Below are positions 21,274 to 30,994 of a stretch of 64,000 bases of DNA, one piece after another. The notes beneath the pieces were generated by a model. It saw only the letters and a list, made by a program, of their open reading frames with translations, searched no databases and was not told where the DNA came from. The DNA is from Pelodera strongyloides. Taxonomy: Eukaryota > Nematoda > Chromadorea > Rhabditida > Rhabditidae. The first letter of the stretch is position 1, and the number at the start of each line of letters is the position of its first letter. The stretch is from positions 1-64,000 of the forward strand of contig JAANDG010000058.1 of assembly GCA_036852015.1 (NCBI GenBank), written 5' to 3'. The position numbers and the translations under genes were made by a program.

Positions 21274-22010
21274 ATGAGCCATAAGCAGGCGCAACCTAGA
21301 GAGTTTACCACATTGTACATAGATAATGTGACAGGATCGGGTCTGGGTGAAAGTTCTGCTAAGTTTTCTCGTACAGAAGACGTTTCGAGAGATATTGCGG
21401 TGAAGTGCGCATTCCACCCTACTAACATCCTCTCAAAGAGCCATCGCCGCGCACATCCGCCACAGGGGCGCGGCGTACGCCCTCTAACAATGAGAATCTT
21501 TTATGGCGCGCGGAGAAAAAATCAGTTGAGAGTCGAGTCTTCGCCAGACTGTTACCAGGTTCCCGAGAGTGCACTGAGCACCCTTTCGTTAAAACTTTGC
21601 GAATATGTGGCGAAGTGGCCGCGCATACTTTTATCGGTCTGCTTCTGCATCAATTTTCGTATTCTCGTCTAGACGCCCATCATTCGCCGCATGAAATTTT
21701 TGCGCCAGGGTATCGCCGCGCAATACCCGTGCGCATGTTTCGTTAGTAAATGCATTCGGATAGGGGAACAGGTTCAATTCCGGTTAACACACCTGTGGAG
21801 TGTCTCTTAGGGGATGCGCGACAGGTACGCGGTATGCCAGATGTGCACCTCAGTGGCGCGGCGGGTGCGCCACGTGGCACAAATGCGCACACTAGGGCGA
21901 GTGCGCCGCTTCCGGCGGCGTACACTTTTGTGCGCGGCGGCTCACCGATGACTCGGAGTACTCAGGTTGACATACCGATGACTCGGAGTGTCGTTCTCTA
22001 CATTTGAGAG
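21274..22010. other. GC-rich island with open but unrecognised frames
   Basis: Much more GC-rich than its AT-rich flanks, with many CGCG/GCGC steps and a duplicated GATGACTCGGAGT (about 21948 and 21980). Open frames of 132 codons (21274-21672) and 85 codons (21750-22007) show no motif and could simply reflect low stop density. It may be a foreign or transposon-derived fragment. Confidence 0.35.
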
Positions 22011-22887
22011 ATGTTGTTCTTCCCTAACTTATGTTGTTTACACTTGCATATGCTACTACTAACATTGATTGCGTGTGTACGTTGTCCAGGGTCCAAGGAT
22101 AAAGACTATTATTAAACATGTGGATGGCATGTTGGGTATCCTCTACATGGTCTACATCAAAATACATTGAGTATGACTTCTTGTGAGCTTGATGAAGAAT
22201 ATTTCGGCAGAACAAATGGGTTTCAACTGATTAAACAAGGTTACTGCGCTACGAGAAGTGCAGCTTTTTTCGTGCTTTTGTGAAATGGGCGCTCGGGATG
22301 TGAGATGGCTCAGTGCATGGGAACATGAACTACTGAACCAATCCTACTTAATGAGCGTAACGCACATCATCCAAACGTACAATCAAACAAACGCACAAAC
22401 AAACAAACAAAGCTCCCAACTTTATATAATAAGATAGGAAGATGGATATGAAGGAAAAAATGCGGTTCCCAGTACCAAGTCACAGAACTTTTTGGATCTG
22501 AATACGCAGTTGTCTAGCCGGGGTTTTCATTTCCTAATAACTCATCCAGTAGTTTTCTCTCAGGAAAAATGCGGAAATTTTTCTTACGTGAGCCTCTAAG
22601 GCAACATCACTTTTCATGGAACCAAAACATTTGGTTGCCCACTGACGACCTGCGAACAAATTTTCTAGAACCCGTCATACTGGTTACCATTTGACAGTGT
22701 CGCTCACGAATGGTTTTTTGAAAACCATTCGGCGACCGTTCAGACGGTTTTTTCTGTGGTCTGGCAAGTAAGGCATTAATCAGTTTGTGTATTAATCGAA
22801 TTGGAAGTAAAACTACAGTAAGACGTAAGTTAGGGCGTGACAGTAGTAACGAACGCATGGGCAGTCTTTTATAGCACGGTGCCATTC
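22011..22887. other. Intergenic, small hairpin only
   Basis: A perfect short hairpin lies at about 22706-22729 (CGAATGG...CCATTCG). The segment 22605-22765 carries ACGGTTTTTTCTGTGGT, which resembles part of the fold-back element at 3020-3050. No coding sequence supported. Confidence 0.35.
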
Positions 22888-23152
22888 ATGGGGTTTCCAT
22901 GTATGGCCGATTTTCTTTCCAAGTATCGAAAAGTTTACCGTATCTTGGCACTACACGAGCATATCTACAGGCAGTTTTTACGACCGATCGCTACGGGACC
23001 ATTTGTCCAACAAATGATTCGCTTTGTTGGCGGATTTTTTCTGTAATGCGGATGTGTCAAAATTACCCAAAATTACGGTAGATTGGCACACTATTTTGCA
23101 ATTGATACTGGGAAGGAAAACGCCCCTTTTGTGCCATACATGGAAACTATAG
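22888..23152. repeat. Palindromic MITE-like element
   Basis: GTTTCCATGTATGGC near 22892 and its exact complement near 23136 are the ends of an inverted repeat. Homology continues inward (TTTCTTTCCAAGTATC, TACCGTATCTTGGCAC and their complements). The two short ORFs inside are incidental. Confidence 0.65.
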
Positions 23153-24741
23153 CATTGCTTACACGATAAATACCCATTTCGATAAAAATTTGATGATTAA
23201 AGTTTATCGCGCACAAGCCCTGGTCCGTGGCAATACGCGCGCTTTTATCATATCATGTACGCTGCAGTTTATGTGCACGATAAATTGTTTTGCGCGTTAC
23301 CGTGTAAGAGCGTACTGTATGACATGATAAAAAATTTCTCATATCGTATAAGGCCGAGTTACACGATATGATAAATTTTTTTATTGTTATCATATAACTG
23401 TAGTTTACATGATAAACATAAAAATAATTATATTATCTTTGAATTTATCGACAAAAATACGCAAATTTTGGGAAATATCACTAAATCACGCTTTCCACTG
23501 CACAAACTGTTTGATACTTGGTTTGAACGTATCTAAAAGTAAAGAACCAATGTGCATTCCAATCATTTTTTGCGTGTTTAGTAGGTGCATCTGCGTTTGA
23601 ACCCAAATTTCAGTAAAATCTAAAATTCTTGCGTGAAATACAGACGCTACCAAGTCAGCTCACACCATTGTCTCTAAAAGATTAAAAACCCCATAACAAA
23701 GTGGACAGCAGACAGCAGTGCCGCGGACCGCGTTTTAACCCTCCCTGTAGAACTACGGTAGCATGATTGCTTCAAAATGTAGTTTTTTTTGTCGGAGACT
23801 GATAATGATAATGATTTATTACTGAAAGACAAAAATCAATCAGCACTCGTACAAACAATAACATTGTAAAGCAACAAATTGTAATTATATGTGTATTGTA
23901 ATTGTTTGGTCAAGTCCTTAATTATCTCGTGGATTATCCACGAAAATACCATGTGCGGTATAGGAGTATTCGTACATAGCGCATTCGGGTTACTGCGGGC
24001 GGAGGTATATCAAGGATGCTAGTTTTTGAGCTTATGTTGTACTTAGTACTATTTGTAGGAATGCCCAATGTGTTGCAATTATTGTTGTTATCTTCGCTGT
24101 GATTTTTTTGAGGTAATGTACGAATACTCACATAAATTTGCTCAAGATAATTAAAACCATGGCCATTCAATTGATGCTTGTCAACCTTTCATCATATTGA
24201 TGCACACATTTTATGTGTTTAAATATAATATAATATAATATATAACAAATGAAGATACACGTAAATATGCAATATGTGAACGGTGATGGCAAAAAAAATA
24301 AACGAGTATCAACATCAACAAAAAAAACCCTGAAGATAAATATTCATGATTTTAGTTTTGTAGACTTTCTATTCCCAGTTCAATAGGCGCTTATCACAAG
24401 TACTTATTTTTAGTTTGTAGTGGAACAAATGCATTATATAACACTTGATAATGATAACCAAGTATACAACACAAGTTGCCGAGTGCTACACATTTCACTA
24501 TTTTTCGGTACGCCGCGCCTAAGATACCACAAGAAAAGTGAACTTTCCCGAGTCCCCGGAAAGACTATCGCTAGCCTATCGGGACGTTAATGTTTTCCCT
24601 AAAAAACTGTCATATAGTTCATGTCCAAATAATGACTTCTGTTTTGAGTTACTACAGAAGGTCAGAGTTTTGGATGTTCAGCTTGTTTAGATGTCTTATC
24701 CAATAGATTTCTATGCAATATATGCAAGTATAGGAAATTTT
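23153..24741. other. AT-rich intergenic sequence with degenerate inverted repeats
   Basis: Multiple CGATAAA/TTTATCG and CATGATAAA motifs in both orientations between 23160 and 23420 suggest a decayed palindromic element. The remainder shows nothing. Confidence 0.35.
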
Positions 24742-25021
24742 TCCGCCAATATATAGTGCAGGTACTTTCCCAACAGTGTATGAAGCGCTCGAGAAGATGG
24801 AGGGACCTTCCGAAAACACACACACAGTCAGGTGCCACGAAATGGTAATATACAATACTAACTTAAATAGTGAATACTTCTACATTGTGTCCAGAATTCG
24901 ACAACTTTTGAAAAGTAGAACACACCATTTTCGAGGAAAGGTCGAAAAGGCTCTGGCACTGTGGATAGAAACGAAGTTCGCGTACGTCTGTGTAGTCCAT
25001 ATTTTCAGACACCTAAAATGA
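24742..25021 (+). pseudogene. Truncated copy of the P-segment hypothetical gene
   Basis: Homologous to 29588-29932 and 39258-39602 but lacks the start codon region (homology begins at about 24742). A one-base insertion in the CACCTAAAATG stretch changes frame, giving a stop at 25019-25021. It marks the truncated P flank of the array A unit. Confidence 0.6.
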
Positions 25022-25223
25022 AAAAAATCAATCAGAAAATATAGTTCATTATTTTGCAATAAGAAAGTTAATGCAATCGTGGAATTTCATTTAAAAAATA
25101 CGCCAGAACACTTTTTGATCTTGCCGTTCAACCCACACACTGGGAAGTAAACGACTAAACGTGTCACTCAGTGTATGCAAAGAAATTTCATAAAATAATA
25201 ATGGCGCACACTAACCAAATACT

Positions 25224-25373
25224 ATGCAGCAGCAGATGGGATACCTCATTGATGACGAACGAGACGGAATCTTACGTCGAGAAGATGCATCGAGGCCTCA
25301 TAGTCCAACAACGAGCTCATACACGAAGTCACTAAAAACAAAGAACAGCAGAACAAAAACGGCAGAGTACTAA
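25224..25373 (+). CDS. Module X ORF, copy A (49 residues)
   Basis: Begins MQQQMGYLIDDERDGILRRE and ends TKTAEY. The same 49-residue frame is at 39746-39895, and a diverged 51-residue version recurs on the minus strand between blocks of array C (for example 54031-54186). Differences between the lineages are mostly single substitutions plus a 15-base gap, which keeps frame. It always lies about 90-110 bases before a 129-bp repeat array. Product unknown: polar, basic, no membrane segment. Confidence 0.5.
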   Translation: MQQQMGYLIDDERDGILRREDASRPHSPTTSSYTKSLKTKNSRTKTAEY

Positions 25374-25465
25374 CACTCGCTCTCTTTACTTCTAACTAAA
25401 TCTCAAAACATAATAATTAAATCTCAGATGTATCTCGACTCTCGACAGTCAACTTTCCTCTTCAA

Positions 25466-28204
25466 ACAATGCCAAAACTCAAGATGCTCAATGCCTTCCT
25501 CGAGAAACACGGTTCAAGAGGTTGAACAAAGCAGCACCCCAAGTCTCAACATCTAAGCTCAAACCCATGCGACTTTCACACTCGAAAATGCCAAAAACAA
25601 GATGCATCAATGCCAATTCCTCGAGAAACAACGGTTCAAGAGGTTGAACAAAGCAGCACCCCAAGTCTCAACATATTTCTAAGCTCAAACCCATGCGACT
25701 TTCACACTCAGAAATGCCAAAAACTCAAGATGCATCAATGCCAATCCTCGAGAAACAACGGTTCAAGAGGTTGAACAAGACACCCCAAGTCTCACATATT
25801 TCTAAGCTCAAACCCATGCGACTTTCACACTCAGAAAATGCCAAAAACTCAAGATGCATCAATGCCAATTCCTCGAGAAACAACGGTTCAAGAGGTTGAA
25901 CAAAGCAGCACCCAAGTCTCAACATATTTCTAAGCTCAAACCCATGCGACTTTCACACTCAGAAAATGCCAAAAACTCAAGATGCATCAATGCCAATTCC
26001 TCGAGAAACAACGGTTCAAGAGGTTGAACAAAGCAGCACCCCAAGTCTCAACATATTTCTAAGCTCAAACCCATGCGACTTTCACACTCAGAAAATGCCA
26101 AAAACTCAAGATGCATCAATGCCAATTCCTCGAGAAACAACGGTTCAAGAGGTTGAACAAAGCAGCACCCCAAGTCTCAACATATTTCTAAGCTCAACCC
26201 CATGCGACTTTCACACTCAGAAAATGCCAAAACTCAAGATGCATCAATGCCAATTCCTCGAGAAACAACGGTTCAAGAGGTTGAACAAAGCAGCACCCCA
26301 AGTCTCAACATATTTCTAAGCTCAACCCATGCGACTTTCACACTCAGAAAATGCCAAAAACTCAAATGCATCAATGCCAATTCCTCGAGAAACAACGGTT
26401 CAAGAGGTTGAACAAAGCAGCACCCCAAGTCTCAACATATTTCTAAGCTCAAACCCATGCGACTTTCACACTCAGAAAATGCCAAAAATCAAGATGCATC
26501 AATGCCAATTCCTCGAGAAACAACGGTTCAAGAGGTTGAACAAGCAGCACCCCAGTCTCAACATATTTCTAAGCTCAACCCATGCGACTTTCACACTCAG
26601 AAAATGCCAAAAATCAAGATGCATCAATGCCAATTCCTCGAGAACCAACGGTTCAAGAGGTTGAACAAAGCAGCACCCCAAGTCTCAACTATTTCTAAGC
26701 TCAAACCCATGCGACTTTCACACTCAAAATGCCAAAACTCAAGATGCATCAATGCCAATTCCTCGAGAAACAACGGTTCAAGAGGTTGAAAAAGCAGCAC
26801 CCCAAGTCTCAACATATTTCTAAGCTCAAACCCATGCGACTTTCACACTCAGAAAATGCTAAAACTCAAGATGCATCAATGCCAATTCCTCGAGAAACAA
26901 CGGTTCAAGAGGTTGAAAAAAGCAGCACCCCAAGTCTCAACATATTTCTAAGCTCAAACCCATGCGACTTTCACACTCAGAAATGCCAAAAACTCAAGAT
27001 GCATCAATGCCAATCCTCGAGAAACAACGGTTCAAGAGGTTGAACAAAGCAGCACCCCAAGTCTCAACATATTTCTAAGCTCCAAACCCATGCGACTTTC
27101 ACACTCAGAAAATGCCAAAACTCAAGATGCATCAATGCCAATTCCTCGAGAAACAACGGTTCAAGAGGTTGAACAAAGCAGCACCCCAAGTCTCAACATA
27201 TTTCTAAGCTCAAACCCATGCGACTTTCACACTCAGAAAATGCAAAACTCAAGATGCATCAATGATGCATCCTCGAGAAACAACGGTCAAGAGGTTGAAC
27301 AAAGCAGCACCCCAAGTTCAACTTTCTAAGCTCAGAACCCTCAGAAATGCCAAAAACTGATGCATCAATGATTCCTCGAGAAACACGGTTCAAGAGGTTG
27401 AACAAAGCAGCACCCCAAGTCTCAACATATTTCTAAGCTCAAACCCATGCGACTTTCACACTCGAAAATGCCAAAAAATCAAGACGCATCAATGCCAATT
27501 CCTCGAGAAACAACGGTTCAAGAGGTTGAACAAAGCACCCCAGTCTCAACATATTTCTAAGCTCAAACCCATGCGACTTTCACACTCAGAAAATGCCAAA
27601 AACTCAGATGCATCAATGCCAATTCCTCGAGAAACAACGGTTCAAGAGGTTGAACAAAAGCAGCACCCCAAGTCTCAACATATTTCTAAGCTCAAACCCA
27701 TGCGACTTTCACACTCAGAAAATGCCAAAAACTCAAGATGCATCAATGCCAATTCCTCGAGAAACAACGGTTCAAGAGGTTGAACAAAGCAGCACCCCAA
27801 GTCTCAACATATTTCTAAGCTCAAACCATGCGACTTTCACACTCAGAAAATGCCAAAAATCAAGAGCATCAATGCCAATTCCTCGAGAAACAACGGTTCA
27901 AGAGGTTGAACAAAGCAGCACCCCAAGTCTCAACATATTTCTAAGCTCAAACCCATGCGACTTCACACTCAGGAAAGCCAAAAATTCAAGATGCATCAAT
28001 GCCAATTCCTCGAGAAACAACGGTCAGAGTTGAACAAAGCAGCACCCCAAGTCTCAACATATTTCTAAGCTCAAACCCATGCGACTTTCACACTCCGGAA
28101 ATGCCAAAAACTCAAGATGCTCAATGCCAATTCCTCGAGAAACAACGGTTCAAGAGGTTGAACAAAGCAGCACCCCAAGTCTCAACATATTTCTAAGCTC
28201 AAAC
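25466..28204 (+). repeat. Tandem array A: 22 units of a 129-bp repeat (43-codon unit)
   Basis: Each full unit carries, in one frame, MPK, MPIPRE, VEQ, STPSLNIFLSS and FHTQK segments, 43 codons in total. I count 22 units by the GGTTCAAGAGG landmark. Nearly every unit has one- or two-base deletions, often in A or C runs, so no long frame survives. Two units near 27260-27380 are shortened. Flanked by module X on the left and the post-array segment on the right, as in array B. Confidence 0.9.
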
Positions 28205-28420
28205 TCCTACTACTTTCAATTAAGTGATGCAATTACGAAACGTACAGGATTTGTTGATCTGCGTCCTCCTTTCTACGTGGAGTTGGGGAACAAACGAAAT
28301 GAAGCATGCTTGCATTCCAGAGGCAACTGAAAGTTCAACAGTAAAAGAAGTCTAATGAAAGTGGAAGCCATATACGACGATAGTTTTCATCCAGCACAGT
28401 TTGTAAGTTAAATACCCTGT
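28205..28420 (+). other. Post-array segment, copy A
   Basis: Continues the repeat frame into a non-repeat tail (FQLSDAITKRTGFVDLRPP ... CLHSRGN, stop near 28330). Then comes a short ORF beginning MKVEAIYDDSFHPAQF that ends at a GTAAGT donor (28407). Nearly identical to 43076-43275. This tail would be the C terminus if the array is translated. Confidence 0.45.
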
Positions 28421-28518
28421 TTTTTATCACTCAGTATTGACTAATTGATTGTAGTGGAGCTAATAAGTTGCCCGTCCATTTCCCCGCACGTCATTTATTT
28501 CTTACCGGAATGGATCAG

Positions 28519-28602
28519 ATGTTAGTGTGTGTGTATGTGCGCGTATGTGCGTATGTGTGTGTGTATGTGTGTATGTATGTGTGTATGTATGTGTGTGTTG
28601 TG
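28519..28602. repeat. GT/GTAT microsatellite at a duplication junction
   Basis: Mixed TGTG and TGTATG tract. Immediately right of it (about 28609) begins the P segment also found from 38243, so the junction between the array A unit and P copy 2 lies in this tract. Confidence 0.85.
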
Positions 28603-28608
28603 TGCAAC

Positions 28609-30088
28609 ATCATACACGTAAACAAGAAAGCGGTACCTTTTTCAAAGCAGTTGGAGTCCGCGTTCGCTGCTCTATATCTTTTTGAAGGTTGATCGTTTGG
28701 GCGTTGATGTTGAAACCCCCGTTACACGTAGGCGTCGCATCTGTGTCACGGTATTTCTTCTTACGATTCGGAAGTTTTGAAGTATTCGGCGCCTTAGACG
28801 TGTTCTTGTCTAAACTACAAACATAATGCATAGTTCAGCGATGTCATCGACTAAATTAATAGAATGCGTTGGATGAAAAAAGACCAAAATGCAACATGAA
28901 GAATTACCTGTCCTGCCGGCATCAATAATGAAGTCTCCAAGGGCAAAAGACTTGGAAATACAATTGTTCTTGTAGCGTCCGTTGAAACCACGATCACGTG
29001 ATGATTGAGCAGGACTTTCCTTCCTCGGATCCGGTACTGCAATACAAAAGCGTCACAATAACAGTCAACCGCTGCACATGGAAGATATGAGGCTGGATTC
29101 ACATTTACGTGAGCAGTAAACAAACTATAATTGGCTGTGTCTCATCTCTTTGCGCGCAATTTTGTTGCGCACGGAAGATCCGTTGCAAAGCGGAAATATT
29201 GGTGAAACCAGGCGTCTGGATCCTTTCTTGATTTTTTACGAACTAGATAATTACGGATGATCGCGACAATAAGGATGAAAAGCTATTCAGTTCAGCAACT
29301 AACCACACAAACCTGAGTAAATTGGAGTGTGATGTGAATTCAAAACGTCACCGCCAGAAAGACGTTGCTCATACATTTCCGAGCATTTGGTGTTCAAAAA
29401 CTGCCTAAATTTCCCAGTCCATTAATTTTCCTCCCGCGAACAGGGCAAATGATCATTGGACAAGAAAACAACGAGTAATATTTGTTCAAAACAAGAAGCA
29501 AGCAAAAACAACGGTTTCGACAATCCTACGCACGCGGGCCGATGTGCCTCATTTTCTAAAGACAACGCGAAAGTACAAATGGCGAAAAATTTTCCGCCAA
29601 TATATAGTGCAGGTACTTTCCCAACAGTGTATGAAGCGCTCGAGAAGATGGAGGGACCTTCCGAAAACACACACACAGTCAGGTACCACGAAATGGTAAT
29701 ATACAATTCTAACTTAAATAGTGAATACTTCTACATTGTGTCCAGAATTCGACAACTTTTGAAAAGTAGAACACACCATTTTCGAGGAAAGGTCGAAAAG
29801 GCTCTGGCACTGTGGAGAGAAACGAAGTTCGCGTACGTCTGTGTAGTCCATATTTTCAGACACCTAAATGAAAAAAATCAATCAGAAAATATAGTTCATT
29901 ATTTTGCAATAAGAAAGTTAATGCAATCGTGAAATTTCATTTAAAAAATACGCCAGAACACTTTTTGATCTTGCCGTTCAACCAACCCACTGGGAAGTAA
30001 ACGACTAAACGTGTCACTCAGTGTATGCAAAGAAATTTGCATAAAATTAAATAATGGCGCACACTAACCAATACTATACTTGCATAAG
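28609..30088. repeat. P segment, copy 2 (segmental duplication)
   Basis: Almost identical to 38243-39745. It ends in CTAACCAATACTAT and then diverges, exactly where copy 3 continues into module X. It contains minus-strand exons and a plus-strand ORF, both listed separately. Compared with copy 3 it lacks a 38-bp palindromic insertion and has two extra T residues. Confidence 0.9.
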
Positions 30089-30218
30089 TCAAAGAGAAAT
30101 CGAAAGAAAGGCGTACCAATAAAAGCGATAGCTGAGAGACCGAGTCCTCCTAAAACAGACGTTCTGTAACCTGACCTGAACACGTTGACTGGATAAACCG
30201 ACGAGACAACACCGACAT
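28816..30218 (-). CDS. Hypothetical minus-strand gene with membrane segment, partial model
   Basis: Two exons join in phase: 30117-30218 (contains the hydrophobic GGLGLSAIAFI stretch) and 28908-29036 (polar, ending SKSFALGDFIIDAGRT). A third acceptor at 28815-28816 leads to a stop two codons later. An alternative frame of that last exon is long and lysine-rich but out of phase. No upstream exon or start was found. The intron 29037-30116 contains the plus-strand ORF at 29579. The 28908 exon is duplicated at 38542-38670 without its hydrophobic partner. No family recognised. Confidence 0.35.
29579..29932 (+). CDS. Hypothetical protein, P segment copy 2 (117 codons)
   Basis: The frame begins MAKNFPPIYSAGTFPTVYEA and ends FAIRKLMQS. 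Two internal stretches look like introns (donor at 29683, acceptor ending 29745; donor at 29833, acceptor ending 29859). Both are multiples of three and free of stops; the second is only 27 bases, too short for a normal intron. So the protein is 117 residues unspliced, or 96 if only the first is removed. The copy at 39249-39602 is almost identical, and a third copy (24742) is broken. No family recognised. It sits on the opposite strand within the intron of the minus-strand model. Confidence 0.45.
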   Translation: MAKNFPPIYSAGTFPTVYEALEKMEGPSENTHTVRYHEMVIYNSNLNSEYFYIVSRIRQLLKSRTHHFRGKVEKALALWRETKFAYVCVVHIFRHLNEKNQSENIVHYFAIRKLMQS

Positions 30219-30994
30219 CTGAACAAACACACAAATTATAGTCATCAATTAAAATTACAAGAAAAAGAAACAAAAAAATTATAGACAATAGACATCCTTT
30301 ATAAAGCATAAGAGAAAAAGTATAGGCTTATCAACACTACTGTCAATATTGAGCATATTAGTCTTTGCTGGATGCTAATACCCTACCAGGGAACACCATG
30401 AAGAGCAAAGACAGAAAAACAATAAAATAGAATACAAAATAGTAAAGGAAACAAGTATGAAAGCCAACGAGACCAACAATAGTTATTGTTTACGTATTTG
30501 GTTATTCAAAAAGGAAAGATATCTCAAAAGGAAGGTAGCGGCAGGTGCCAGAGTGACAACTCAGTACACACTGGAATATATCGTACTAATGAAACATCAC
30601 GATATCGCATATTAAATTTCCATTATTTCCATAATGTTCATATCACTATGACGACAAAAACAACGAGCAAACAGAAAAAAATACACAACATAAGAATGCG
30701 ACTTCAAGTATAATATCAGCGTTAAAACGCCTTGACCTTCTTGCTTTAGTGAAAACAATAATTCAGACATAAAATTTTTATTACATATTCGATGAATATG
30801 AATGCAAAAGAAAAACCCGTAAAGCCTCAATCACAATGTTAAATTATTATAATTCAAACCACTTTTCTACACACTAATAACCCAAACTCATAAAACACTC
30901 TTACAACCACTAAAAACAAAAGGAAGGAATACTTAGTCTAACAATAAGTTGTTAACCATAAGCAACATACAATTAAAGGTTAAAGTTAAAATAT
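30219..30994. other. Spacer between minus-strand models
   Basis: AT-rich. A TTTATT at about 30778-30783 could be the minus-strand polyadenylation signal (AATAAA) of the SBP2-like gene. Nothing else seen. Confidence 0.35.

Noticed and set aside
21274..21672. 132-codon ORF in the GC-rich island
   Set aside because: Length is explained by low stop density in GC-rich DNA. No domain or splice evidence.
21765..21790. B-box-like GGTTCAATTCC, possible tRNA
   Set aside because: The T-stem has a mismatch and no acceptor or anticodon arm can be drawn around it.
25466..28204. CRISPR-like array
   Set aside because: Units are contiguous 129-bp tandem repeats without variable spacers, in a eukaryotic context.
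28851..29123. 90-codon minus-strand ORF (also at 38485-38757)
   Set aside because: It runs through an acceptor. The phase linking to the upstream exon selects another frame, and the frame used here ends in intron sequence.
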